A stretch of DNA of 64,000 bases from Actinacidiphila fildesensis (GTDB lineage Bacteria; Actinomycetota; Actinomycetes; Streptomycetales; Streptomycetaceae): NCBI RefSeq assembly GCF_042652185.1, contig NZ_JBHSIX010000001.1; one strand, 5' to 3'. The position numbers and the translations under genes were made by a program. Below, piece after piece: positions 31,920 to 41,200 of the stretch (positions are counted from its first letter, which is position 1; each line of letters starts with the position of its first letter). The notes beneath the pieces are model-generated. The model saw nothing but the letters and a program-made list of their open reading frames with translations, ran no database searches and was not told the origin of the DNA.

Positions 31920-32699
31920 ATGGTCGCGATAGCACGGATGTCTGGCCGCCGGGGCGCGGCACTCGCCGTCCCGGCGGTTGGCGTGGCCCTGCTGCTGGCG
32001 ATGACGACGGCCGGCTGCGGAGCGGCGGGCGACGACGGGTACGTGGCGGTCGGCGGGGTCGGTCCCTCGCAGGGCGGCGCGACGGGGGACGTACCGCCGG
32101 TCGGTCCGGTCGTGATGGTGCCGCTGGACGGCCCGGCACCGCCGGGACCCGGCAGTGGCACACCGTCCGCACCGGGCTCGACCCCAGGATCCGGATCAGG
32201 CCCCAGCGCTCCCGGATCGGCTCCCGGTTCGACGGGGGGCCAGGGGACGACCCCTGGAACCACGCCCGGGGGCTCCGGCACGCCGGGGAACGGTTCACCG
32301 GGGACGTCGCAGCCGGGAGGCGGCGGCTCGACGGCACCCGCACCACCCGGCACGACCCCACCGCACACGCCACCACCGGGCACGACGCCGCCGGCATCGC
32401 CCGCGCGGCTGACCGTGAGCACGCCGAAGCGCGCTCCGGCCGCGGACCGGTGGTGCGAGAAGGTGACGGTCACCTTCACCAATTCCGGCGGCAGAGCGGC
32501 GACTTCAGGCAGCGTCACCTTCGGCACCCACATCATCGGCGGCCTCGGCATCGACTGGGCGACGATCGAGACCACGAAGCCGGTGCCGGTGCCCCTGGCG
32601 GGCGGCGCCTCCAAGGTGCAGACCTGGGAGATCTGCGTGGATGCCTGGCGGGTTCCGCTGGGCATGCACATCGAGACCCGGGACGTCACCCTTACGTGA
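31920..32699 (+). CDS. Lipoprotein with long Pro/Gly/Thr linker and C-terminal beta domain
   Basis: 259 residues. A signal ends in a lipobox-like MTTAGC (Cys about 36). Residues about 65-160 are a low-complexity Gly/Pro/Ser/Thr spacer that would cross the cell wall. The last 95 residues form a beta-rich domain (CEKVTVTFTNSGGRAATSGS) with two Cys. The start may be the ATG at 31920 or 31938. Function unknown; the layout suggests a wall-displayed binding domain. Confidence 0.75.
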   Translation: MVAIARMSGRRGAALAVPAVGVALLLAMTTAGCGAAGDDGYVAVGGVGPSQGGATGDVPPVGPVVMVPLDGPAPPGPGSGTPSAPGSTPGSGSGPSAPGSAPGSTGGQGTTPGTTPGGSGTPGNGSPGTSQPGGGGSTAPAPPGTTPPHTPPPGTTPPASPARLTVSTPKRAPAADRWCEKVTVTFTNSGGRAATSGSVTFGTHIIGGLGIDWATIETTKPVPVPLAGGASKVQTWEICVDAWRVPLGMHIETRDVTLT

Positions 32700-32736
32700 G
32701 CGACGCGGTCCGGTCCCGTGCCGTCGGGCGGTGCCG

Positions 32737-32925
32737 TCAGCGCATCGCGAGCGCGACGACTCCGGCGATCACCAGGACGGCGACGACGATGCCGATGATC
32801 AGGCCCGTGCGCTTGCCGGACCCGGTCTGGGCCTGCTGCTGCTGGAGTTGCTGCGGCTCCTCGACGAAGGCGCGGAACATCTGGGTGTCGCCGGCGGGGT
32901 CGTAGTTGTTCTCAGGGTTCGACAT
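32737..32925 (-). CDS. Small single-span membrane protein
   Basis: 62 residues. The N-terminal half is acidic and Gln-rich (QQLQQQQAQTGSGKR) and cytoplasmic, followed by one membrane segment (TGLIIGIVVAVLVIAGVVAL) and a short tail. Conserved-looking but not recognised. It is convergent with the lipoprotein gene 37 bases away. Confidence 0.7.
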   Translation of the reverse strand: MSNPENNYDPAGDTQMFRAFVEEPQQLQQQQAQTGSGKRTGLIIGIVVAVLVIAGVVALAMR

Positions 32926-33074
32926 GCTGCCCGACCCTAGCGAACAAGCGGAATCCCGGGCACCCCCGGGTGCGCCTGGGAGACCGACGCCACGTCCCCG
33001 TCACGTCCGCCGGAACCTCCCCCTGTCACCTCCCCGCAGGAATACCGCCGGCTCCCGGCCGGTTGTAGGTGCCC

Positions 33075-34010
33075 ATGGCACGCATCGGAACATCTGATCT
33101 GGACGTCTTCCCGCTCGCCCTGGGCGGCAACGTGTTCGGCTGGACGGCCGACGAGGCGCAGAGCTTCGCCGTACTGGACGCGTACGCGGCGGCCGGCGGC
33201 AACTTCGTCGACACCGCCGACGGCTACTCGGCGTGGGTCCCGGGCAACTCGGGCGGTGAGTCGGAGACCCTCATCGGGAAGTGGCTGGCCTCCCGCGGCA
33301 ACCGGGACGCGATCGTGGTCGCCACCAAGGTCAGCAGCCACCCGGACTTCAAGGGACTGCGGGCCGACAACATCCGGGCCGCCGCCGAGGCGTCGCTGCG
33401 CCGGCTCGGCACGGACCACATCGACCTCTACTACACGCACTTCGACGACCCGCAGATCCCCGTCGAGGAGATCCTCGGCGCCCTGGACGAGCTGGTGCGC
33501 GAGGGCAAGGTGCGGCAGATCGCCGCGTCCAACATCTCCGCGGAGCGGCTGGCGGAGTCGCTGGCCTTCTCCGAGCGGGAGGGGCTGGCCTCGTACGTCG
33601 CCCTGCAGCAGCTCTACAACCTGGTGGAGCGCACGGACTACGAGGGGGCGATGGCCGAGGTGGTCGCCTCGCACGGCCTGTCGTCGGTCCCCTATTACGC
33701 GCTGGCCTCCGGCTTCCTGACCGGCAAGTACCGGACCGGCACCGTGGTGGACAGCCCGCGGGCGGGCGGCGCGGGGAAGTACCTGGCGACCGGCCGCGGA
33801 CAGCGGGTGCTGGTGGCGCTGGACGAGGTCGCGCAGGCGCATGACGCCGAGGTCGCGACCGTGGCGCTGGCCTGGCTGGCGGCGCAGCCGACCGTCGCGG
33901 CGCCGATCGCGAGCGCGCGCACCGTGGAGCAGCTGCCAGCGCTGCTGGCGGTGGCGGATCTGAAGCTGACGGCCGAGGAGCTGGACCGGCTGACGGCCGC
34001 GTCCGCCTGA
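33075..34010 (+). CDS. Aldo/keto reductase
   Basis: 311 residues from the ATG at 33075 (a GTG two codons upstream is an alternative). It is a TIM-barrel NADPH-dependent reductase with family blocks GGNFVDTADGYSAW (catalytic Asp/Tyr), VATKVSSHP (Lys), YYTHFDDP (His) and the NADP-binding end VAAPIASARTVEQL. It resembles the Tas/YajO-like branch. The carbonyl substrate is unknown. A terminator follows. Confidence 0.9.
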   Translation: MARIGTSDLDVFPLALGGNVFGWTADEAQSFAVLDAYAAAGGNFVDTADGYSAWVPGNSGGESETLIGKWLASRGNRDAIVVATKVSSHPDFKGLRADNIRAAAEASLRRLGTDHIDLYYTHFDDPQIPVEEILGALDELVREGKVRQIAASNISAERLAESLAFSEREGLASYVALQQLYNLVERTDYEGAMAEVVASHGLSSVPYYALASGFLTGKYRTGTVVDSPRAGGAGKYLATGRGQRVLVALDEVAQAHDAEVATVALAWLAAQPTVAAPIASARTVEQLPALLAVADLKLTAEELDRLTAASA

Positions 34011-34051
34011 CCTGCGGATATGACGTAGCACTCGCTTATCCCATCGGGGGG

Positions 34052-34084
34052 ATCGCCCGTCTCGCTTTACTGGAGGCGGGCGAT
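34052..34084 (+). terminator. Terminator after the aldo/keto reductase
   Basis: 12-base imperfect stem (ATCGCCCGTCTC, one G-T pair) with a 9-base loop followed by a short T-rich stretch. Confidence 0.65.
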
Positions 34085-34123
34085 TCCTTTGGGGATTCTT
34101 GACCGCCTAGGGCGCAGATTCAT

Positions 34124-34165
34124 TTGCCTGTAGCAACCAACCACCCCTACAGTTGCTCAAGGCAA
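34124..34165 (+). promoter_or_regulatory. Twin inverted-repeat operator (TTGC-N5-GCAA) upstream of the MarR gene
   Basis: TTGCCTGTAGCAA at 34124-34136 and TTGCTCAAGGCAA at 34153-34165 share the same half-sites and spacing, with centres 29 bases apart, about three helical turns. They lie just upstream of the MarR start in an AT-richer stretch. MarR dimers bind such short palindromes and commonly repress their own operon, so autoregulation of MarR-exporter is inferred. Confidence 0.7.
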
Positions 34166-34196
34166 CCAATTGGACGATGAGACGATCGGCGGGGCT

Positions 34197-34727
34197 GTGG
34201 CGACGAAGGAGCACTGCGCGGAGCTCGCCCGCCAGTTGCGCGTCGTCATGGGCGTCGGCAGGGAAGTGGGCCGGGCACTGCCGCCCGAGACCCCGCCCTC
34301 GACCGTCGCGGTGCTCACCGTGCTCGGCCGGTACGGCGAGATGCGGATGAGCCGGCTCGCCGAATATCTCGATATCGATATATCGGTCACCAGTAGACAT
34401 GTCGCCTATCTCGCCGAGCGCGGCTGGATCGACCGCACTCCCGACGCCCTCGACAAACGATCCCGGCTGCTGCGCCTGAACCCGCACGGCGAAAAGGTGC
34501 TGGCCGCCTCTTCGGACCGTGCCGCCGAGGTGCTGGCGGCCCATCTGAGCGACTGGTCAGACGACGACGTCGACCTGCTGTCCGGCCTGCTGGACCGGCT
34601 GCGCCTGAGTTTCGGCGACTGCCGGCCCAAGGCCCACGCCCCGCACGCCCGGACGGCCCACGCAGCGCACCCGGCCACCACGGCCGGCACCGGCACGGCC
34701 CACACACCCCGTACACACGCGAATTGA
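34197..34727 (+). CDS. MarR-family transcriptional regulator
   Basis: 176 residues from the GTG at 34197 (GGGG site); a TTG at 34170 is less likely because it leaves less room for the promoter and operators. The winged helix reads TVLGRYGEMRMSRLAEYLDI with recognition region ISVTSRHVAYLAERGWIDR and wing RTPDALDKRSRLLRL. The C-terminal 35 residues are a His/Ala/Thr-rich extension with no known role. The exporter gene starts 11 bases after its stop, so the pair is an operon. It likely represses it until a ligand binds. Confidence 0.9.
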   Translation: MATKEHCAELARQLRVVMGVGREVGRALPPETPPSTVAVLTVLGRYGEMRMSRLAEYLDIDISVTSRHVAYLAERGWIDRTPDALDKRSRLLRLNPHGEKVLAASSDRAAEVLAAHLSDWSDDDVDLLSGLLDRLRLSFGDCRPKAHAPHARTAHAAHPATTAGTGTAHTPRTHAN

Positions 34728-34738
34728 CGAGGACGAAG

Positions 34739-37204
34739 ATGGCTACAACCACACCGACCGGTGTGCGGGAGGCGGAAGCCCACGGTGGGCCCGCGGCCCC
34801 CATGTCGCACCGGCAGATCATGGAGGCGCTGTCCGGGCTGCTGCTCGGCCTGTTCGTGGCGATCCTGTCGTCCACGATCGTCTCCAACGCCCTGCCCACC
34901 ATCCTCGCGGACATCGGCGGCGGGCAGAGCGCGTACACCTGGGTGGTCACCGCCGCCCTGCTCGCGGTCACCGCCACCACCCCGCTCTGGGGCAAGATGT
35001 CCGACCTGGTCAGCAAGAAGCTGCTGATCCAGATAGCCCTGGTCATCTACGTACTCGGCTCGATCATCGCCGGGTTCTCCACCAACCCCGGCATGCTGAT
35101 CGCCTGCCGGGTGCTCCAGGGCGTCGGCGCCGGCGGTCTGTCGGCCCTCACCCAGGTGATCATGGCGGCGATGATCTCCCCGCGGGAGCGCGGCCGTTAC
35201 AGCGGCTACCTCGGCGCGGTCTTCGCCGTCGCGACCGTCGGCGGCCCGCTGGTCGGCGGCGTCATCGTCGACACCGACTGGCTCGGCTGGCGCTGGTGCT
35301 TCTACGTCGGTGTACCGTTCGCGATCATCGCGCTCATCGTGCTGCAGAAGACGCTGCACCTGCCGGTGGTCAAGCGGAAGGTCAAGATCGACTGGTCCGG
35401 CGCGTTCTTCATCTCCGCGGCCGTCAGCCTGCTGATGATCTGGGTCTCGCTCGGCGGCACCAACTACCCGTGGATGTCCTGGCAGACCTATGTGATGGTG
35501 CCCGGCGCCTTCCTGCTCGGCCTGGTCTTCCTGTTCGTCGAGTCCAAGGCGTCCGAGCCGATCATTCCGCTGCGGCTGTTCCGCAACAAGACGATCACTC
35601 TCACCTCGCTCGCGAGCCTCTTCGTCGGCGTCGCGATGTTCGCCGGCACCGTCTTCCTGAGCCAGTACTTCCAGCTCGCGCGCGGCAAGACCCCGACCAT
35701 GTCCGGCGTGATGACCATCCCGCTCATCGCGGGCCTGTTCATCTCCTCGACCGTCTCGGGCCAGATCATCACCAGGACCGGCCGCTGGAAGGGATTCCTG
35801 GTCGGCGGCGGAGTCCTCCTCACCGCGGGCGCCGCGACGCTGGGCCTGCTGCGCTACGACACCCCGTACTGGCAGGTCGCGATCTACATGGCGCTGCTGG
35901 GTCTCGGCATCGGCATGATGATGCAGAACCTCGTGCTCGCCGTGCAGAACCAGGTCAAGCCGGAGGACCTCGGCGCGGCCAGCTCGCTCGTCACGTTCTT
36001 CCGCTCGCTCGGTGGCGCGGTCGGCGTCTCGGCGCTCGGCGCCGTCCTCGGCAGCCGCGTCACGAGCCTGGTGTCCGACGGCCTGGCGGCCCTCGGCATC
36101 AAGGGCGGCGACGGCGGCGGCATCCCGGACGTCGCCAAGCTCCCGGCCCCGGTCAAGGGCGTCGTGGAGAGCGCGTACGGGCGTGGCATCGGCGATGTCT
36201 TCCTGTACGCGGCACCGTTCGCACTCATCGCGCTGCTGCTGGTGATCTTCGTCAAGGAGGTGGCGCTCAAGACCAACAGCGGTCTGCAGCAGGTCGCGGG
36301 AGCGGAAGCGGCTGCCGCCGCCGGTGGAAGTGCCCGTGGTGCCGAGGTGACCCTGCCCGCGACCTCCTTCGCCAAGGAGGTGGCCGCCATGACACCGGTG
36401 GCGATACTGGACGACCGGCCGGTGTCGTCCGGCGACGACGGCACGCCCGTGCACGGCATCGTCAGCATCACCGACGGTACGGCCATCAACCACGCCAAGG
36501 TCACGCTGATCTCGCTCCAGGGACAGCAGCTGGGCAGGTCCGTCACCGGCTCCGACGGCCGCTACCTTCTCGAAGCGCCCGGCGCCGGCTCGTACGTCCT
36601 GATCGCGGCGGCCGACGGCCACCAGCCGCAGGCGTCGACCGTGCTGGTCGGCGACGCGCCCCTGCCGTTCGACGTGGTGCTCAGCGGCGCCGGCGGGCTC
36701 ACCGGGACCGTGCTGGGCGCGGTCGACAGCCTGCCGGTCGTCGAGGCGATGGTCGTCGTGACCGATGTGCGCGGCGAGGTGCTGGGCACCGGGAAGACCG
36801 GTGACGGCGGCGGGTTCGCCTTCGCCGAACTGCCCGCGGGCGACTTCACCGTCGCCGTGAACGCCCCCGGCTTCCGGCCGGCCGCGCTGCCCGTCGAGGT
36901 CGGCGGCACCGGCGCCACCCGCGTCGAGGTCGTGCTCCAGCCCGGCGCGCAGGTGCGCGGCGTCGTACGGGCGGGCGCCGACCGGCGGCCGCTGCCGGAC
37001 GCCAAGGTCGTCCTGGTCGACGCGGCCGGGAACGTGGCCGGTACCACGACCACGGGTGCGGACGGCGCGTACGCGTTCACGGACCTCGACGCGGGCGAGT
37101 ACTCGCTCGTCGCGAGCGGTTACCCGCCGCTGGCCACCGCGTTGAGCGTGCAGGGGCGCGGGGCCGAGGAGTTCGACGTCGAGCTCAACCACCCCGAGGG
37201 GTAA
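34739..37204 (+). CDS. DHA2-type (14-TM, EmrB-like) MFS drug exporter with C-terminal carboxypeptidase-regulatory-like repeats
   Basis: 821 residues from the ATG at 34739 (GAGGA site). Residues about 25-520 form a 14-segment major facilitator with the motif A region (LWGKMSDLVSKK) and motif C-like GAVFAVATVGGPLVGG. Residues about 570-821 hold three tandem beta-sandwich repeats of the CarboxypepD_reg type (HGIVSITDGTAINHAKVTLI, GTVLGAVDSLPVVEAMVVV, RGVVRAGADRRPLPDAKVVL). These add about 250 residues to the usual exporter. Their side of the membrane is uncertain. The YceI gene downstream carries the same type of domain, hinting at a shared cell-surface role. Confidence 0.88.
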   Translation: MATTTPTGVREAEAHGGPAAPMSHRQIMEALSGLLLGLFVAILSSTIVSNALPTILADIGGGQSAYTWVVTAALLAVTATTPLWGKMSDLVSKKLLIQIALVIYVLGSIIAGFSTNPGMLIACRVLQGVGAGGLSALTQVIMAAMISPRERGRYSGYLGAVFAVATVGGPLVGGVIVDTDWLGWRWCFYVGVPFAIIALIVLQKTLHLPVVKRKVKIDWSGAFFISAAVSLLMIWVSLGGTNYPWMSWQTYVMVPGAFLLGLVFLFVESKASEPIIPLRLFRNKTITLTSLASLFVGVAMFAGTVFLSQYFQLARGKTPTMSGVMTIPLIAGLFISSTVSGQIITRTGRWKGFLVGGGVLLTAGAATLGLLRYDTPYWQVAIYMALLGLGIGMMMQNLVLAVQNQVKPEDLGAASSLVTFFRSLGGAVGVSALGAVLGSRVTSLVSDGLAALGIKGGDGGGIPDVAKLPAPVKGVVESAYGRGIGDVFLYAAPFALIALLLVIFVKEVALKTNSGLQQVAGAEAAAAAGGSARGAEVTLPATSFAKEVAAMTPVAILDDRPVSSGDDGTPVHGIVSITDGTAINHAKVTLISLQGQQLGRSVTGSDGRYLLEAPGAGSYVLIAAADGHQPQASTVLVGDAPLPFDVVLSGAGGLTGTVLGAVDSLPVVEAMVVVTDVRGEVLGTGKTGDGGGFAFAELPAGDFTVAVNAPGFRPAALPVEVGGTGATRVEVVLQPGAQVRGVVRAGADRRPLPDAKVVLVDAAGNVAGTTTTGADGAYAFTDLDAGEYSLVASGYPPLATALSVQGRGAEEFDVELNHPEG

Positions 37205-37513
37205 CGGGAACAGCCCCCAGCCCCCGGACTCCGGACCGTCGGACTTCGGACTTCGGACTTCGGGGGACAGGCTTCCGGACGATCGGCCCGCGTGCCTTGC
37301 GGAGAGGTGCGGGCCGGTCCGGAGGGATCGGGATCCGAGCGACGGCCGGAGCAGGGGACGGCCGAGGCCGTCGCACCGGATCCCCTCGCCGGGCGGGCTC
37401 CGTCGAACGGGCCCGCCCGGCGATCGACAGCAGCGCGGCACCACTGCACCACCGCACCAGAGCACCACGGCCGGGCCCACGGGACACCGGCACGTCACGG
37501 GAGGCGAACCTCG
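37205..37513 (+). other. 309-base gap between exporter and YceI genes
   Basis: No gene is seen. Three perfect copies of the 7-mer GGACTTC lie at 37241-37261. The rest is GC-rich without a clear hairpin. It may hold a promoter for the YceI gene, or the genes may be read through. Confidence 0.4.
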
Positions 37514-38341
37514 ATGAGCAGCCACGGCCTGCGGGCCCGCGTACGCACCAGGGACGGCTGGGCCGTCTCGCACGCGGTGCTGACCGTCACCGACATGACG
37601 GGCAGTCAGGTCGACCGCCAGGAGGCCGATTCCGACGGCGTCGTCCGTACCGGACCGCTGCCCGCCGGCTCCTACACCGCCATCGTGACGGCGATCGGGT
37701 ATCTGCCGGCCGCCTCGACCGCGATCGTCACCGCGTCGGGGTCCGCCGACGCGGGCACCGTGACGCTCAACCGCGCGGGCGGCGTGGAACTGCCGCCGCC
37801 CGGCACCTGGACCATCGACCCGGCGCACTCCTCCGTCACCGCGACCGCCCAGCACCTCGGGATCTCCAGCGTGCAGGGCCGGTTCACCGTGTTCGGCGGG
37901 CGGATCGAGATCGACGGGCGGACCGCCGCGTCATCCGTCGACGCCGTCATCGAGGCCGCGTCGATCGACACCGGCAACGCCCTGCGGGACGGGCATCTGC
38001 GCTCCTCCGACTTCCTCGACGCCGAGGTCCACCCCAAGATCACCTACCGCAGCACGGGCGGCCTGGAGCCGGCCGGCGAGGAGCGCTGGACCGTGCAGGG
38101 CGAACTGACCCTGCACGGCGTCACGCGGCCCGTCGATCTCGACCTCGCGTACCTCGGCACCGGCCCCGACCCGTGGGGCGGGGTGCGCACCGCCTTCCGC
38201 GCCACGACCGAGCTGCGCCGCGCCGACTTCGCGATGAACTACAACCAGGTCGTCCAGGCCGGGATCGCCGCCATCGGCACCACACTCAAGGTCGAACTCG
38301 CCATCCAGGCGGTGCGCGGCACCGAACTGCCCGGGTCGTAG
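37514..38341 (+). CDS. YceI-family lipocalin-like protein with N-terminal carboxypeptidase-regulatory-like domain
   Basis: 275 residues from the ATG at 37514 with GAGGCG upstream. Residues about 5-90 form one CarboxypepD_reg-type sandwich (RARVRTRDGWAVSHAVLTVT). Residues about 98-270 are a YceI domain (WTIDPAHSSVTATAQHLGIS, SSDFLDAEVHPKITYRSTG, GELTLHGVTRPVDLDL). YceI proteins bind long-chain isoprenoid-like ligands. There is no signal peptide, so it may be cytoplasmic. The fused domain matches the tail repeats of the exporter upstream, which supports a functional link. Confidence 0.88.
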   Translation: MSSHGLRARVRTRDGWAVSHAVLTVTDMTGSQVDRQEADSDGVVRTGPLPAGSYTAIVTAIGYLPAASTAIVTASGSADAGTVTLNRAGGVELPPPGTWTIDPAHSSVTATAQHLGISSVQGRFTVFGGRIEIDGRTAASSVDAVIEAASIDTGNALRDGHLRSSDFLDAEVHPKITYRSTGGLEPAGEERWTVQGELTLHGVTRPVDLDLAYLGTGPDPWGGVRTAFRATTELRRADFAMNYNQVVQAGIAAIGTTLKVELAIQAVRGTELPGS

Positions 38342-38366
38342 CGCGAGAGCCAGGGTGCCGGGGGCG

Positions 38367-38831
38367 TTACGCGAGGCGGGCCGGGAATCCGCCGGTCGCG
38401 ATCGGGCCCCAGCGCTCCGGGGTGATGCGGATCAGCGACTTGCCCTGCTTGATCATCGCGGCCCGGTACTCGTCCCAGTCCGGGTGTTCACCCGAGATGT
38501 TGCGGAAGTACTCGACGAGCGGCTCGACGGAGTCCGGCGGATCGATGACCTCGGCAGAGCCGTCGATCTGCACCCAGGGCCCGCTCCAGTCGTCGGAGAG
38601 GACGATGACGCTGGCGCGCGGATCCCGCCGGGCGTTCCTCGTCTTGGCGCGTTCCGGGTAGGTGGACACGACGATCCGCCCGGAGTCGTCGACACCGCAG
38701 GTCAGCGGCGAGCCCTGGGGCCGGCCGTCCGCGCGGGTGGTGAGCAGGATCGCGCGGTGGCGTGGGCGGACGAACTCCAGCAGCTCGTCGAGGGACGCCT
38801 TGGTGTTGGTGGCAATCGTTTTGGGAGCCAT
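38367..38831 (-). CDS. PPOX-class F420-dependent oxidoreductase
   Basis: 154 residues with the split-barrel flavin-reductase fold: HRAILLTTRADGRPQGSPLT start block, RIVVSTYPERAKTRNARRDP middle block and WVQIDGSAEVI strand. This is the FDOR-B group that uses F420H2, common in Actinobacteria. Substrate unknown. It lies convergent with the YceI gene, with 25 bases between stops. Confidence 0.88.
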   Translation of the reverse strand: MAPKTIATNTKASLDELLEFVRPRHRAILLTTRADGRPQGSPLTCGVDDSGRIVVSTYPERAKTRNARRDPRASVIVLSDDWSGPWVQIDGSAEVIDPPDSVEPLVEYFRNISGEHPDWDEYRAAMIKQGKSLIRITPERWGPIATGGFPARLA

Positions 38832-38900
38832 GCCAAAACACTAGCGGCGCGGCTCCCTGCCGGGCCGGTGCGCACGCCGGTCCCCGGAGGCCTCAGGTCT

Positions 38901-39653
38901 TCAGGTCCGCAGGTGCCGGTCGCGCATCGTCTCGATACCGGCGATCACGCACTCCAGCCCGAAGGTGAAATCCCGCTCGCGCTGCTCGGCGACGGACACG
39001 GTGCGGTGTTTGAGCAGATCGAGCGACTCCTCGAAGCCGGGACGGTCCGCGACGGTGCCGGCCCAGTCGGCGTAGAAGTCGTCCTCGTCCTGGCCGCTGG
39101 CCCGGAACCGTTCGCCCCACGGGCCCTCGACGGTGCCGTAGCCGTAGACGAACTGGAAGACGCAGCCGAGCGCGCCGGTCATCTGCTCGGCCGCCAGGCC
39201 GGAACGGGCCAGGGCGCGCATCGAGAGGTTCGCGAAGTCCATCGCGAACGGACCGATGTTGAGGTATTCGCCGATCAGGTGCGCCGTCCAGGAATGGCGC
39301 ACCAGCATCGCGCGGTAGCCGACGGCGAGTTGGCGTACCTCGTCGCGCCAGTCGGCGTCCGGCTCCTCGGCCGGCAGCGCGATCTCGCCGTGGACCGCGT
39401 CCAGGACGCGCTCCAGCAGGTCGTCCTTGCTGTCGACGTACCAGTAGACGGACATCGCGGTCACGCCCAGCTCGGCGGCGAGCTTGCGCATCGAGAACTT
39501 GGCGAGACCGTCCGTGTCGAGCAGCCGGACGGCGGTCGCGACGATCCTGTCGCGGTCCAGTCCGGCCGGCTGCTCGCTGCGGCGCTTGGCCGCCGGACGT
39601 TCGTGCAGCCACACGCTGGCACCGGGCGTGGTCGCGCGGCTGTCCTCGGCCAT
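38901..39653 (-). CDS. TetR-family transcriptional regulator
   Basis: 250 residues. The N-terminal helix-turn-helix is GLAKFSMRKLAAELGVTAMS followed by VYWYVDSKDDLLERVLD, characteristic of TetR/AcrR with a TetR_C-type ligand domain after residue 90. It is the second gene after the exporter on the same strand, 61 bases apart, and likely represses it through the three palindromes upstream of the exporter (41201-41258). Inducer unknown. Confidence 0.9.
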   Translation of the reverse strand: MAEDSRATTPGASVWLHERPAAKRRSEQPAGLDRDRIVATAVRLLDTDGLAKFSMRKLAAELGVTAMSVYWYVDSKDDLLERVLDAVHGEIALPAEEPDADWRDEVRQLAVGYRAMLVRHSWTAHLIGEYLNIGPFAMDFANLSMRALARSGLAAEQMTGALGCVFQFVYGYGTVEGPWGERFRASGQDEDDFYADWAGTVADRPGFEESLDLLKHRTVSVAEQRERDFTFGLECVIAGIETMRDRHLRT

Positions 39654-39714
39654 GGCGGGCGGTTCCCTTCGGGTGTTCCGGGTCGTCGGGCCTGAGGGCT
39701 GCCCGCCCCCGATG

Positions 39715-41190
39715 CTATGCCGCTTCCGAACGCTCGGCCCTGCGCAGCAGGAGTGCCGCGAGGAGACCGCCGAGCAGTACGGCGGCGGCGCCGATCAGCT
39801 GGCTGGCTTCGAGGCCGGCGGAGAAGTCGTCGACCAGCCAGGTGCGCTCGGCGGCCGTACGGGCGCCGGCCAGGGCGGCCGGCAGCGAGCCCGCCGCGAA
39901 GGAGGAGGCCAGGACGGCACCGAGGACGGCGACGCCGAGCCCGTTGCCGAACTCGGTGAGCGTTCCGTTGACGCCCGCGCCGATACCGGCCCGCTCCACC
40001 GGGATGGCACTCATGATCGCGTTGGCCATGGCGGGCATCGCGAAGGCGATACCGGCGCCCATCAGGACCAGACCCGCGCACATCCCCGGATAGCCGTGGC
40101 CGCCGAGCAGCGCCACGGCGGCCAGGCCGGCGGCGAGCATCGACATCCCGGCGAGGATGGCGACCGGGGTGCCGGCCTTCGCCAGCAGCCGGGCGCCGAT
40201 GCCCGCGAGGTTCAGTACGACGATGCTCAGCGCGAGCGGCGCGGTGCGCAGCCCCGCCTCCAACGGCGTGTACCCGAGCACGAACTGCAGCTGCTGGGTG
40301 AGCAGGAAGAGCGACCCCGCCATGCCGAACGAGACGAGGATGCCGCCCGCGACGGCGCCCACGAAGCGGCGGTCGCGGAAGAAGGTCATGTCGAGCATGG
40401 GGTGCGGGGTGTGCAGCTCCCAGCGGACGAACGCGGCGAGCCCGGCGCAGCCGGCGACGGCCGGGAGCAGGACGTCGGCCGAGGTCCAGCCGTGCCCGGG
40501 ACCGGAGATGATCGCGTAGACGATGCCGGTCATCCCCACCATGGAGAGCAGCGCGCCGAGGAGGTCGGGGCGGTCGCCCGACGGGTTCTTCGACTCGGGG
40601 ACGAGCCGTGCCACGGCGGCGCCGCCGAGCAGTGCGACGGGGATGTTGACCAGGAAGATCGCACCCCACCAGAAGTGATCGAGGATGACCCCGCCGATGA
40701 GGGGTCCCGCGACGAAGCCGAGCGAACTGATCGCGCCCCACAGGCCGATCGCCTTGGGCCGTTCCTCGTCGTCGAAGATCTGGACGACGACGGCCAGGGT
40801 GGTGGTCATCAGCAGCGCGCCGCCGATGCCCATGCCCGCGCGGGCCGCGATGAGCTGCCCGGCGGAGTGCGCGAAGGCGGCGCTGCACGAGCCGGCGCCG
40901 AAGAGCGCCAGACCGACGAGCAGCATCCGCTTGCGGCCGTAGCGGTCGGCGGCGCTGCCCGCGGTGAGCAGCAGGCCGGACTGGACGAGCGCATAGGCGT
41001 TGATCATCCACTGGATGTCGGAGGTGGTCGCGCCCAACTCGGTGCCGAGGGACGGGATCGCGACGTTCAGGACCGTGTTGTCGAGCAGCACGGTGAGCTG
41101 GGCGAGACAGATGACGCCGAGGATCAGCCAGCGCTGGGGGTGGCGTTCCTTGGCCGCTCGCGGGATGGCGGTGGTTGCCGTGGCTGGCAA
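39715..41190 (-). CDS. DHA2-type MFS multidrug exporter
   Basis: 491 residues from a TTG at 41190 with TAAGGAGT six to ten bases upstream. There are fourteen membrane segments. The EmrB/QacA-type first segment block LDNTVLNVAIPSLGTELGAT and the motif A region GSAADRYGRKRMLLVG are clear. Such proteins expel lipophilic drugs by proton antiport. The start codon and ribosome site abut the first of three operator palindromes, so expression is probably tightly repressed by the TetR protein in the same operon. Confidence 0.9.
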   Translation of the reverse strand: MPATATTAIPRAAKERHPQRWLILGVICLAQLTVLLDNTVLNVAIPSLGTELGATTSDIQWMINAYALVQSGLLLTAGSAADRYGRKRMLLVGLALFGAGSCSAAFAHSAGQLIAARAGMGIGGALLMTTTLAVVVQIFDDEERPKAIGLWGAISSLGFVAGPLIGGVILDHFWWGAIFLVNIPVALLGGAAVARLVPESKNPSGDRPDLLGALLSMVGMTGIVYAIISGPGHGWTSADVLLPAVAGCAGLAAFVRWELHTPHPMLDMTFFRDRRFVGAVAGGILVSFGMAGSLFLLTQQLQFVLGYTPLEAGLRTAPLALSIVVLNLAGIGARLLAKAGTPVAILAGMSMLAAGLAAVALLGGHGYPGMCAGLVLMGAGIAFAMPAMANAIMSAIPVERAGIGAGVNGTLTEFGNGLGVAVLGAVLASSFAAGSLPAALAGARTAAERTWLVDDFSAGLEASQLIGAAAVLLGGLLAALLLRRAERSEAA

Positions 41191-41200
41191 GCGGACTCCT

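Noticed and set aside
34406..37855. 1149-codon minus-strand frame
   Set aside because: Shadow of the MFS exporter; composition is Gly/Arg/Asp-rich and the plus strand has clear membrane segments.
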